Part shown: one piece after another, positions 18,212 to 27,370 of the stretch
How the letters are laid out: the number at the start of each line of letters is the position of its first letter
Numbering within the stretch: position 1 is the first letter of the stretch
Assembly: GCA_015068325.1 (NCBI GenBank)
Contig: SVKQ01000010.1
Coordinates: 1 to 64,000, forward strand
Direction: 5' to 3'
From: Oscillospiraceae bacterium
GTDB taxonomy: Bacteria > Bacillota > Clostridia > Oscillospirales > Oscillospiraceae
Length of the DNA: 64,000 bases
The notes under the pieces: generated by a model
Databases searched by the model: none
What the model was told of the DNA's origin: nothing
Seen by the model: the letters and a program-made list of their open reading frames with translations, nothing else
Program-made: the position numbers and the translations under genes

Positions 18212-20686
18212 ATGTCCAAAGCACAATTCTACGATCCCAGTGAGCTGCGGGCTCCCGGCAAGATCCATTTTGAGGACATCGACGTGTGTCAGTATCAGAA
18301 GACCGTCAAGGACGAGCTGGCGGGCGACAACTTTACGGTGGAGGATATGTTGCGCATCTATCGCGACATGGAGTATATCCGCGAGTTCGAGACCATGCTC
18401 AGATCGGTCCGCACCACCAAGTCCTATAACGGTGTGGAGTACACCTACACCGGCCCGGCCCACCTGTATACCGGCGAGGAATCCGCCGCCGTGGGACAGA
18501 GCTATCTGCTGGACCACAACGATTTCATCTTCGGCACCCATCGCAGCCACGGCGAGGTGCTGGCCAAGGGCCTGTCCGCCATCGAGAAGATGAGCGATGA
18601 GGAGCTGTTGGAGATCATGGAGACCACCTTTGACGGCAAGCCCTACGCCGTGGTGAAGGAGCACTTGGGCGAGAAGAGTGTGAAGGAGCAGGCCATCGTA
18701 TTCTTCCTATACGGGCTGACCTGCGAGCTGTTTGGCCGCGAAAACGGCTTCGCCAAGGGCCTGGGCAACTCCATGCACCTGTTCTTCGTACCCTTCGGTA
18801 TCTATCCCAACAACGCCATCGTGGGAGGTTCCCCCTGCATCGCGGCGGGCGCGGCCCTGTACAAGAAGAACATGAAGGCCCCCGGCATCGTGGTGGCCAA
18901 TGGCGGCGACGGCTCCTTGGGCTGCGGCCCCGTGTGGGAGGCACTGAACTTTGCTGCCATGGACCAGTTCAAGACGCTGTGGCCCGATGAGTACAAGGGC
19001 GGCCTGCCGGTGATCTTCAACTTCATGGACAACGGCTACGGCATGGGCGGACGCACCAACGGTGAGACCATGGCCTACGGCGAGCTGGCCCGCGTGGGCG
19101 CCGGCATCACCCCCAGCCAGATGCTCACCGAGCGGGTGGACGGCGTGAATCCGCTGGCCGTGATCGATGCGTACCGCCGCAAGATTCAGGCCATCAAGGA
19201 GAACAAAGGGCCCGTGCTGCTGGATGTGCTGACCTATCGTCTGGGCGGCCACTCCACCTCTGATCAGAACGCTTATCGCTCCAAGGAGGAGCTGGAGGCC
19301 TGGGAGAACAACGATTGCATCGCACTGTTCCGCCGGCAGCTCATCGACGCCGGCGCCGCCACCGACGGTGAGATCGACGCCATCAACGCCGCCGTCAAGG
19401 AGCGCATCACCAAGGTGATGAAGGTGGCCGCCGACCTGGAGATCTCTCCCCGGCTGGACTTCATCAAGGATCCCGACGCCATCTCCCGCTACACCTTCAA
19501 CAACGGCCGGCAGGTGCGCATGGCCGAGGGCGAGACCTATGTGCTGACCGGCAAGGAAGAGAACTCCCGCATGCAGAAGATCGCCAAGAAGGAGCGCGCC
19601 GCCGTGGTGAACGGACAGCCCGTCTCCAAGTTGAAGCAGCTGACGCTGCGCGATGCCATCTACGAGGCCGTCATCGACAAGTACTATGAGGATCCCACCC
19701 TAGTATCCTACGGCGAGGACGTGCGCGAGTGGGGCGGCGCCTTCGGCGTCTACCAGGGCCTGAGCGACTCCATCCCCTTCAACCGCCTGTTCAACTCCCC
19801 CATCTCCGAGTCCTGCATTGTGGCCAGCGCCGTGGGTTACGGCATGTGCGGCGGCCGCAGCGTCACCGAACTGATGTACTGCGACTTTATGGGCCGCGCC
19901 GGCGACGAGATCTTCAACCAGATGGCCAAGTGGCAGGCCATGTCCGCCGGACAGCTGAAGCTGCCCATGGTGCTGCGGATCTCTGTGGGTCGCAAATACG
20001 GCGCGCAGCACTCCCAGGACTGGACGGCCCTGCCCGCCCATGTGCCTGGGCTAAAGGTGGTCTTCCCTGTGACGCCCTATGACGCCAAGGGCATGATGGC
20101 CACAGCCCTCAACGGCACCGATCCGGTGATTTTCATGGAGAGCCAGCTCCTGTACGACAAGGGCGAGGAGTTCCATCTGGAGGGCGTGCCCACGGAGTCC
20201 TATGAGATCCCCTTCGGCGAGCCGGACATCAAGCGCGAGGGTAAGGACATCACCATCCTGACCATTGGCCCCACCCTGTACAAGGCGCTGAAGGCGGCCG
20301 ACGTCCTGAAGGAGCAGTTCGGCCTGGAGGCGGAGGTCATTGATGCCCGCTCCGTGGTGCCTTTCAACTATGAGAAGGTGCTGGCCTCCGTCAAGAAGAC
20401 CGGCAAGATCATCCTAGCCTCTGACGCCTGCACCCGCGGCAGCATCACCAACGATATGGCCACCCACATCAACGAGTTGGCCTTTGACGACTTGGATGCG
20501 CCGGCGGTGGTGCTGGGTGCCAGAAACTGGATCACCCCCTGCCCCGAGATGGAGGAGCAGTTCTTCCCCAACGAGTACTGGTTCATCGACGCGATCCATG
20601 AGAAGATCATGCCGCTGCCCGGGTATACCCCCAAAAACAACTTCACCCGGGAAGAGGAACTGCGCATCGAGAGGCTGGGCCTGTAA
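18212..20686 (+). CDS. Thiamine-dependent dehydrogenase E1, alpha and beta subunits fused in one polypeptide
   Basis: Alpha: HRSHGEVLAKG, GGDGSLGCGPVWEALNFA..FNFMDNGYGMGG. Beta: LTLRDAIYEAVIDKYYEDPTLVSYGEDVREWGGAFGVYQGL..FNSPISESCIV. One uninterrupted 824-aa ORF. Confidence 0.95.
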   Translation: MSKAQFYDPSELRAPGKIHFEDIDVCQYQKTVKDELAGDNFTVEDMLRIYRDMEYIREFETMLRSVRTTKSYNGVEYTYTGPAHLYTGEESAAVGQSYLLDHNDFIFGTHRSHGEVLAKGLSAIEKMSDEELLEIMETTFDGKPYAVVKEHLGEKSVKEQAIVFFLYGLTCELFGRENGFAKGLGNSMHLFFVPFGIYPNNAIVGGSPCIAAGAALYKKNMKAPGIVVANGGDGSLGCGPVWEALNFAAMDQFKTLWPDEYKGGLPVIFNFMDNGYGMGGRTNGETMAYGELARVGAGITPSQMLTERVDGVNPLAVIDAYRRKIQAIKENKGPVLLDVLTYRLGGHSTSDQNAYRSKEELEAWENNDCIALFRRQLIDAGAATDGEIDAINAAVKERITKVMKVAADLEISPRLDFIKDPDAISRYTFNNGRQVRMAEGETYVLTGKEENSRMQKIAKKERAAVVNGQPVSKLKQLTLRDAIYEAVIDKYYEDPTLVSYGEDVREWGGAFGVYQGLSDSIPFNRLFNSPISESCIVASAVGYGMCGGRSVTELMYCDFMGRAGDEIFNQMAKWQAMSAGQLKLPMVLRISVGRKYGAQHSQDWTALPAHVPGLKVVFPVTPYDAKGMMATALNGTDPVIFMESQLLYDKGEEFHLEGVPTESYEIPFGEPDIKREGKDITILTIGPTLYKALKAADVLKEQFGLEAEVIDARSVVPFNYEKVLASVKKTGKIILASDACTRGSITNDMATHINELAFDDLDAPAVVLGARNWITPCPEMEEQFFPNEYWFIDAIHEKIMPLPGYTPKNNFTREEELRIERLGL

Positions 20687-20710
20687 AAAGAGAGACCCGT
20701 CAGAGAAACG

Positions 20711-20744
20711 GAGGCGGAGCACCGCGTGAGCGGTGCTCCGCCTC
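20711..20744. terminator. Strong hairpin downstream of the E1 gene (terminator-like, weak U tract)
   Basis: GAGGCGGAGCACCGC-GTGA-GCGGTGCTCCGCCTC. Confidence 0.55.
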
Positions 20745-20816
20745 TGCGGCTTTGGCCTTGCCGCCGTGCGGACGGGTATGGTACAATGAAAAAAACATTT
20801 GCAGAGGAATTGACGG

Positions 20817-23381
20817 ATGAAAAACACGACGATCGGGATTCTGGCTCACGTGGACGCGGGAAAGACCACGCTGGCAGAGGCGATCCTATACTGCACCGGC
20901 CGGACGCGGCGTGCCGGACGCGTGGACCACGGCGACACGGCCATGGACGTCCATGAGCTGGAGCGGCGGCGCGGCATCACCATCTTCATGAGTCAGGCAG
21001 AACTGACGCTGGGCGACTGGCATGTGACGCTGCTGGATACGCCGGGCCACGTGGACTTCTCCAGCGAGACGGAGCGGGTGCTGCAGGTGCTGGACTACGC
21101 CATTCTGGTGATCAGCGGCATCGACGGGGTGCAGGCCCACACCCGTACGCTGTGGCGGCTGCTGGCGCACTACCGGGTGCCCACAGTGATCTTTGTGACG
21201 AAGATGGATTTTGCCCGCCGGGGGCGGGAGACTCTGCTCTCGGAGCTGCGGCGGGAGCTGGACGAGGGCTGCGTTGACGCGGAGAGCGGCGCGCTGGCCG
21301 AGCAGACGGCCCTCAGCCGGGAGGATCTGCTGGAGCGCTACCTGGAGACCGGTGCCGTGGCAGACGAGGACATCAGCCGGGCGCTGGCGGCGAGGCAGGT
21401 GTTTCCCTGCTGGTTTGGCTCCGGCATGAAGATAGAGGGCGTGGAGACGTTTTTGGCGGGGCTGGAGCGGTATCTGCTGCCGCGGGCCTATCCGGAGACC
21501 TTTGGCGCCCGGGTGTTCAAGATCGGCCGCGATCCCCAGGGAAATCGGCTGACCTATCTGAAGGTCACCGGCGGCACGCTGCGGGTGCGGGACAGCGTTT
21601 CCTATGGAGAGCTCCGCGAGAAGGTCAACCAGATTCGCCTGTATACGGGGGCGAAATATGAGACCGCAGAGGAGATCGGGGCCGGCGGTGTCTGCGCCGT
21701 GACGGGACTGACTGCCACCGAAAACGGACAGGGTCTGGGCGGTGAGGCGCCGGCCCGGCCGCCGCAGCTGGAGCCGGTGATGGACTACTGCATCGTCCTG
21801 CCGGCGGGGCAGGATGCCCAGGTCATGATGCAGAAGCTGCGGCAGCTGGCGGAGGAGGACCCCCAACTGCACATTACCTACGACACCCGGTTGGGAGAGA
21901 TTCGCGTAAGCCTGATGGGCGAGGTCCAGGCGGAGATACTGAAGAGCCTGATTGAACAGCGCTTTGGCGCGGCGGTGGAGATCGACAACGGGCGAGTGTT
22001 GTACAAGGAGACCATTGAGGACACGGTGGAGGGCGTGGGCCACTACGAGCCGCTGCGCCACTATGCGGAGGTGCATCTGCTGCTGGAGCCGCTGCCCCTG
22101 GGCAGTGGGCTGCAGCTGGCTGCCGCCTGCAGCGAGGACATGCTGGACCGGAACTGGCAGCGGCTGATCTTGACCCACCTGGCGGAGAAGACCCATCGGG
22201 GCGTGCTGACCGGCGCGCCCATCACGGATATGAAGATCACGCTGGCGGCGGGCCGGGCCCACCTGAAGCACACGGAGGGCGGCGACTTCCGCCAGGCCAC
22301 GTACCGGGCCGTCCGGCAGGGGCTGATGCAGGCGAAATCAAAGCTGCTGGAGCCCTGGTACGCCTTCCGGCTGGAGGTGCCGCCGGAGCAGCTGGGCCGG
22401 GCCATCAGCGACATCCGCCTGCGCCACGGTACCGTGGAGCCGCCGGGGGAGGCGGGGGAGATGAGCCTGCTGCGGGGCCGGGCGCCGGTGACGGGCATGA
22501 GCGGTTACGCCGCCGAGGTGGCCGCCTACACCGGCGGCCGGGGCCGGCTGGCGCTGGAGCCAGACGGCTATGACGCATGCCACGACCAGGAGGCGGTGGT
22601 CGCCGCGGTGGCCTACGATCCGGAGAGCGACCTGGAGAATACGCCGGACTCGGTGTTCTGCGCCCACGGCGGCGGATTCACTGTCAAGTGGGACAAGGTG
22701 AGCGAATACATGCACTTGGAAAGCTGCCTGAAAAAGGAGATCCCCTACGTACCCCAGGTGAGCCGCCGGAACCTGCAGCTGGACGAAAAGGAGCTGGAGG
22801 CCATCATGCTGCGGGAGTTCGGGCCCATCAAGCGGCCTGTCTACCGCCCACCGGCGGCCACCTCCGCCGGTGAAGCGGACAGAGCGGTGAGCACCAGAAA
22901 GAGCTGGTTCATCGTGGACGGCTACAACGTGATCTTTGCCTGGGAGGATCTGAAGAAGCTGGCGGACCAGGACATGGCGGCGGCCCGGGAGCAGCTGATG
23001 CAGCTGCTGTGCAATTTCGCCGCCTTTACCTGCTACGAGGTGGTGCTGGTCTTTGACGGCTACAAGGCGCCGCAGAACAGGGGAGAGCGCTTCACCTTCC
23101 ACGGGCTGCATGTGGCCTATACGAAAGAGCATGAGACAGCGGACATGTATATCGAACGGCTGGTGCAGGAGATCGGGAAGAATGAGCAGGTCCGGGTGGT
23201 GACCTCCGATGCGCTGATCCAACTGTCCGCCGTGCGCTCCGGCGTGCTGCGGATGTCGGCCCGGGAGTTTGAGGAGGAGGCGGCCGCCGTCAGCCGGGAG
23301 ATAGGGGAGATCCTGGCACGACAGACCGGCACGAAAAACCGCATCGGCGACACGGCGGTGATCCGGGAGGAGAAGAAATAA
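20817..23381 (+). CDS. Translation-factor GTPase (TetM/TetO/EF-G-like) fused to a C-terminal NYN (YacP/Rae1-like) nuclease domain
   Basis: G1 AHVDAGKTT, G2 RRRGITI, G3 DTPGHVDF, G4 TKMD; C-terminus from about 22898: KSWFIVDGYNVIFAW..VVLVFDGYK..ETADMYIERLVQEIGKNEQVRVVTSDALIQ. Confidence 0.93.
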   Translation: MKNTTIGILAHVDAGKTTLAEAILYCTGRTRRAGRVDHGDTAMDVHELERRRGITIFMSQAELTLGDWHVTLLDTPGHVDFSSETERVLQVLDYAILVISGIDGVQAHTRTLWRLLAHYRVPTVIFVTKMDFARRGRETLLSELRRELDEGCVDAESGALAEQTALSREDLLERYLETGAVADEDISRALAARQVFPCWFGSGMKIEGVETFLAGLERYLLPRAYPETFGARVFKIGRDPQGNRLTYLKVTGGTLRVRDSVSYGELREKVNQIRLYTGAKYETAEEIGAGGVCAVTGLTATENGQGLGGEAPARPPQLEPVMDYCIVLPAGQDAQVMMQKLRQLAEEDPQLHITYDTRLGEIRVSLMGEVQAEILKSLIEQRFGAAVEIDNGRVLYKETIEDTVEGVGHYEPLRHYAEVHLLLEPLPLGSGLQLAAACSEDMLDRNWQRLILTHLAEKTHRGVLTGAPITDMKITLAAGRAHLKHTEGGDFRQATYRAVRQGLMQAKSKLLEPWYAFRLEVPPEQLGRAISDIRLRHGTVEPPGEAGEMSLLRGRAPVTGMSGYAAEVAAYTGGRGRLALEPDGYDACHDQEAVVAAVAYDPESDLENTPDSVFCAHGGGFTVKWDKVSEYMHLESCLKKEIPYVPQVSRRNLQLDEKELEAIMLREFGPIKRPVYRPPAATSAGEADRAVSTRKSWFIVDGYNVIFAWEDLKKLADQDMAAAREQLMQLLCNFAAFTCYEVVLVFDGYKAPQNRGERFTFHGLHVAYTKEHETADMYIERLVQEIGKNEQVRVVTSDALIQLSAVRSGVLRMSAREFEEEAAAVSREIGEILARQTGTKNRIGDTAVIREEKK

Positions 23382-23388
23382 ATAATAT

Positions 23389-23417
23389 CCGGCGCGATGG
23401 GAGACCCATCGCGCCGG
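23389..23417. terminator. Hairpin between convergent genes, likely terminator
   Basis: CCGGCGCGATGGG-AGA-CCCATCGCGCCGG. Confidence 0.55.
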
Positions 23418-23435
23418 ACAACGCTTTTGAAAGAA

Positions 23436-23693
23436 TCATTTATACTTGCCCTTTCGGACCCACTCTCTGTACGGGTCTTTTTCCTTCTTTTTCCGGCTGC
23501 GGAACAGCAGGATCACAGTGACCAGACCGATGATCGCGAGGATGCAGAACAGGGCGAACAGGAGGTAAGTGATTATTCCGCCTAGAGTAGACGTATACAA
23601 TAGACCTACCCCACCGCGATAAAAATCGTCAGAGTCGAGGAAACCAAATATACTCATCAGTTGTGCCCAAGGTTCACCAATAAAGAATTTCAC
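23436..23693 (-). CDS. Small single-TM protein, unknown function (start approximate)
   Basis: Hydrophobic IITYLLFALFCILAIIGLVTVILLF followed by RSRKKKEKD. Confidence 0.5.
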   Translation of the reverse strand: MKFFIGEPWAQLMSIFGFLDSDDFYRGGVGLLYTSTLGGIITYLLFALFCILAIIGLVTVILLFRSRKKKEKDPYREWVRKGKYK

Positions 23694-23790
23694 AGGATCA
23701 CACTCCTTCCTTTTTTTGGAGTATAGCATATCCGAAAAGGCGGCGCAACAGGTGGAAGAAATTTGTATTTATTTGTAAGATATTGGGTAT

Positions 23791-23828
23791 AAGCAGTCCG
23801 GAGGGGCATCGCCCCCTCCGGACTGCTT
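23791..23828. terminator. Intrinsic terminator of the Csd/activase operon
   Basis: AAGCAGTCCGGAGGGG..CCCCTCCGGACTGCTT, with T-rich flank. Confidence 0.75.
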
Positions 23829-23833
23829 CGTTT

Positions 23834-24970
23834 TTATTCCGTGGCCAGCTCCCGCAGGGCCTGCGCCGCTGCGTCCACCTCGGCCTCGGTGGTGAACCAG
23901 GAGAAGCTGAAGCGGACGGCGCCCTGGGCCTTGGTACCCAGCGCCTCGTGCATCCGCGGGGCGCAGTGGGCGCCGGGGCGGGTGGCGATGCCGTAGTCCT
24001 CCGACAGGGCGTCGGAGACGGCGCCGGAGTCGTACCCGTCGATGTTCAGCGTGACGATGGCGGCGTGGGGGCCGGAAAAGTCGCCGTACACGGTGACACG
24101 GGGGATCTGGCGGACCGCCTCGTAAAAGCGGCGGGTCAGAGCGGCCTCGTGAGCCTCGATCCGGTCCAGCCCCGTCTCCTTGAGAAAGTCCACGGCGGCG
24201 GAGAGCCCCGCGATGCCGTGGCCGTTCAGCGTGCCGGCCTCCAGCAGGGTGGGGAGCTGTGCAGGCTGGGTGGGGCTGTAGGTCTGTACGCCGGTACCGC
24301 CCACCTTGAAGGGGCGGATCTCCACGCCTTCGCCGATGCACAATCCGCCGGTGCCCTGGGGGCCCAGGAGACCCTTGTGGCCGGTAAAGCACAACACGTC
24401 CGCGCCCAGCTGCTGCATGTCCACCACGCGGGTGCCGGCCGTCTGCGCCGCGTCCACGATCAGCAGCGCGCCGTTGGCATGGGCGATGTCCGCCACGCGG
24501 CGGATATCCACCACGTTGCCGGTCAGGTTGGAGGCGTGGGTGCAGACAACGGCGCGGGTGTCCGGGCGGATCAGCCGCTCAAAGGCGTCATAGTCCACGC
24601 GGCCCTGTCGGTCCGCACCCACCAGATCCAGCTGCACGCCTTGCTCGGCCTCCAGCCGGTAGAGGGGGCGCAGCACGGAGTTGTGCTCCAGCACGGTGGA
24701 GACCACGTGGTCCCCGGGGCGGACGAGGCCGTTGATGGCGATGTTGAGGGACTCGGTCACGTTGCAGGTGAACACCACACGGTCCGGCCGGGGGCAGTGG
24801 AACAGTTCCGCCAGCTTGACGCGGGTCCCATATACGGTGTGGGAAGCGTCGAGGCTGCCCTCATGGGTGCCGCGGGAGCTGTTGCCGAAGGTCTCCAGCG
24901 CCCGCAGTATAGCCTGCCCCACCTGGGGCGGCTTGCGGAGCGTGGTGGCGGCGTTGTCCAGATAGATCAT
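23834..24970 (-). CDS. Cysteine desulfurase-like class V aminotransferase
   Basis: MIYLDNAATTLRKPPQV, HNSVLRPLYRLE, ALLIVDAAQTAGTRVVDMQQLGADVLCFTGHKGLLGPQGTGGL. Confidence 0.92.
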   Translation of the reverse strand: MIYLDNAATTLRKPPQVGQAILRALETFGNSSRGTHEGSLDASHTVYGTRVKLAELFHCPRPDRVVFTCNVTESLNIAINGLVRPGDHVVSTVLEHNSVLRPLYRLEAEQGVQLDLVGADRQGRVDYDAFERLIRPDTRAVVCTHASNLTGNVVDIRRVADIAHANGALLIVDAAQTAGTRVVDMQQLGADVLCFTGHKGLLGPQGTGGLCIGEGVEIRPFKVGGTGVQTYSPTQPAQLPTLLEAGTLNGHGIAGLSAAVDFLKETGLDRIEAHEAALTRRFYEAVRQIPRVTVYGDFSGPHAAIVTLNIDGYDSGAVSDALSEDYGIATRPGAHCAPRMHEALGTKAQGAVRFSFSWFTTEAEVDAAAQALRELATE

Positions 24971-25761
24971 GACGGATCCTCCTTTTTGGGGGTTTGGAGC
25001 GCGTAGCAGGCTGCACCCAGCGCGCCGGCATAACGGCCTTGGGGAGAGGCGACGATGGTGGTCCTCAGCGCCGCGCCCAGCGCCCGGCGGATGTAATCGC
25101 ACTCGCACAGACCGCCGGTGAGGCAGACGCAGCCGGCGTCCGGCTCCAGGCGACCCGCCTGGGAGGCAACCTTTTTTACGATGGAATCCACCACGGCGAA
25201 AGCGATGTTCTCCCGGCTCTCGCCGCGGCCGATCAGGCTGATGACCTCCGACTCGGCAAATACGGTGCACATGGAACTGATGGACACGCCGCCGCCCGTG
25301 GCGGCCAGTTCACACAGTTCATCCGGCCGCAGGGCCATGGTGTTGGCCATGACCTCCAGAAAACGGCCCGTGCCGGCGGAGCACTTGTCGTTCATGATGA
25401 AGTCATTGGCCCGGCCGCCCTGCACGCGGATGATCTTGGTGTCCTGCCCACCAATGTCGATGACGGTGAGATCCGCGCTGTTGTGCAGCAGCATGGCACC
25501 GCGGGCGTGACAGGTGATTTCGGTGATGGTCCGGTCGGCAAAGGGAACGGCCACGCGGCCGTAGCCGGTGGCGACACAGGGATACCGGCGGGGATCGAAG
25601 CCCTCTTGACTCAGCCGGGCACGTACGGCCCCGGCCGTGTCCACGCTGCTCCAGCCGGTGGGCTGGACGAACAGCAAGACCGGCTCAAAAGCCTCGTTCA
25701 GCACGGCGGTCTTCGTGCAGGTCGAACCGATATCAATGCCAATGGCGTAGCGCATCATCAT
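24967..25761 (-). CDS. Acyl-CoA dehydratase activase-type ATPase (BadF/BadG/BcrA/D, HgdC-like)
   Basis: YAIGIDIGSTCTKTAVL, VIDIGGQDTKIIRVQGGRANDFIMNDKCSAGTGRFLEVMA, LTGGLCECDYIRRALG. Confidence 0.93.
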   Translation of the reverse strand: MMMRYAIGIDIGSTCTKTAVLNEAFEPVLLFVQPTGWSSVDTAGAVRARLSQEGFDPRRYPCVATGYGRVAVPFADRTITEITCHARGAMLLHNSADLTVIDIGGQDTKIIRVQGGRANDFIMNDKCSAGTGRFLEVMANTMALRPDELCELAATGGGVSISSMCTVFAESEVISLIGRGESRENIAFAVVDSIVKKVASQAGRLEPDAGCVCLTGGLCECDYIRRALGAALRTTIVASPQGRYAGALGAACYALQTPKKEDPS

Positions 25762-25818
25762 TTCCTCCTGCTGGCGCTGTTCCCCTGCGGTTTATGATAC
25801 CGCAGGGGAACAGGCCAG

Positions 25819-26097
25819 TCAACAAAATTTGTTTCTTCCGGGTTTGATCTGACAGGGCATCTCCACGATGCTGTGGTGCGCCGCCCGGTGGCGTGCAATG
25901 CAGGCGCGGACTGCGTCGATGTGCGTCTGACTGACCAGCAGGGACATGCCGCAGGACAACTCCCCTTGGATGGAGCGGAGTGTCGGCGCGATGCGGGAGG
26001 GCAGGCCCTCCGTCCGCAGGAGCTCCTGCAGCGCCAGACCCTGTGTATAGTTGTCGAACAGGATGTAATAGTTCAGCTCCTGCACACGGTCGTCCAT
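25819..26097 (-). CDS. DUF3343 (putative Se/S carrier-like) protein
   Basis: 92 aa: YYILFDNYTQGLALQELLRTEGLPSRIAPTLRSIQGELSCGMSLLV...; family assigned from motif memory. Confidence 0.75.
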   Translation of the reverse strand: MDDRVQELNYYILFDNYTQGLALQELLRTEGLPSRIAPTLRSIQGELSCGMSLLVSQTHIDAVRACIARHRAAHHSIVEMPCQIKPGRNKFC

Positions 26098-26098
26098 C

Positions 26099-27370
26099 TC
26101 ACTTCAGCAGCTCGATGAAGGCGCCGATGCGGGTGCGCAGCTGCTCGGCATCGGTGTCGGTGTAGTCGGTCTCAATGCCCAGGACGGGAATGCCGGCCTC
26201 CTTGAGGGCCTTCTCCACCGTGTAGCCCTCAGTGTCGTACAGGCAGCAGAACTTGAGATTGACGTCGATCACGCCGTCCACCTGGTACTCCTTCGCCAGA
26301 CGCAAAATGTCGTCGATGCGGCCGGTATTGGGGGTGAAGCAGGCGCAGTTGTTCTTCATATAGCGCTCGGACAGGGCGCGGAACTGGCCCTCCAGCGTGG
26401 TCTGGGTCTCGTCCACCAGGTTCTCGAAATAGCGGGTGCCGGTGCACATCTCCTCGCACACCACGGCGGCACCGCTGGTCTCGATGATGTGGTGGAGCTT
26501 CCAGTTGGGAATGGCCAGCGGGGTGCCGGTGAGCAGGATGCGCTTGGTACCGGCGGGGAACACGGAGACGCCGTCGCGGTTGCGCTGCTCCAGCTCGTCG
26601 GCCAGCTTGTTGCACATCTGGGCGCAGCGGGAGGGATCGTCAAAGAAGGCGATCTGGGTCATCAGCAGGCGGTCCTTGCCGCTGATGGGCAGGTTGGAGC
26701 CCTTGGTGGCCGCGAAGACGCGGGCCATGGCCTGACGCTTTTCGTTGATGGTGCGGATGGCCTCGTTCAGTTTTTCAACGGTGATCTCGTTGCCGGTGAA
26801 CTTTTCCACCTCTTTTGCGAAGGCGGCGATCTCCTCGGCCCACTTCTGGATATCCTTCTCCCGCTTCATCTGGGGCACATCCATGATGTACATGGGCACG
26901 TCCTTGCCCAGGATCTCCCAAGCCTTCTTCTTGCCGTCGCAGGTGGTTTCGCCCACGTACATGTCGGCGATGCGGAAGAAGGGGCAGGTCCGGTCCAGCC
27001 GGGCGCCCACAGACGCCTTGATCAGTGGGCAGGTGGATTTCGGCAGAACCTTTTCGCCGCCGGGGACCCAGAACTGAGAACCGCCGCACAGGCCTGTGAC
27101 GATTCCGTTGGCGGCGATGACCACCTCGTCGGGGACATAGACGCAGAAGGTGCCGAATACCTTCTGGCCCTTCTTCTGGGCCTCGATCAGCTCAGAAGGG
27201 CGGATGCCGTGTATCTCGGAGACGACAAAATCCCAGAACCCCATGCCCTCGGGCCGATTCTCCTGAGAGAGGTACACATCGCCGAAGGCGGTGGGCAGCA
27301 CCTGACAGAGCTGGTCGTGGGTGTCTAGGTCCATCCCCAAATCTTTCCACATCTCCACATAGTTTGACAT
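26099..27370 (-). CDS. 2-hydroxyacyl-CoA dehydratase-family protein, double-cubane cluster protein (DCCP)-like
   Basis: CPLIKASVGARLDRTCPFFRIADMYVGETTCDGKKKAWE, ILLTGTPLAIPNWKLHHIIETSGAAVVCEEMCTGTRYF, DVNLKFCCLYDTEGYTVEKALKEAGIPVLGIETDY. Confidence 0.88.
   Translation of the reverse strand: MSNYVEMWKDLGMDLDTHDQLCQVLPTAFGDVYLSQENRPEGMGFWDFVVSEIHGIRPSELIEAQKKGQKVFGTFCVYVPDEVVIAANGIVTGLCGGSQFWVPGGEKVLPKSTCPLIKASVGARLDRTCPFFRIADMYVGETTCDGKKKAWEILGKDVPMYIMDVPQMKREKDIQKWAEEIAAFAKEVEKFTGNEITVEKLNEAIRTINEKRQAMARVFAATKGSNLPISGKDRLLMTQIAFFDDPSRCAQMCNKLADELEQRNRDGVSVFPAGTKRILLTGTPLAIPNWKLHHIIETSGAAVVCEEMCTGTRYFENLVDETQTTLEGQFRALSERYMKNNCACFTPNTGRIDDILRLAKEYQVDGVIDVNLKFCCLYDTEGYTVEKALKEAGIPVLGIETDYTDTDAEQLRTRIGAFIELLK

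Noticed and set aside
20817-23381. Call as a tetracycline-resistance determinant (tetM/tetO)
   Set aside because: GTPase motifs are TetM-like, but the divergent sequence, NYN fusion and chromosomal context give no support for resistance without a test.
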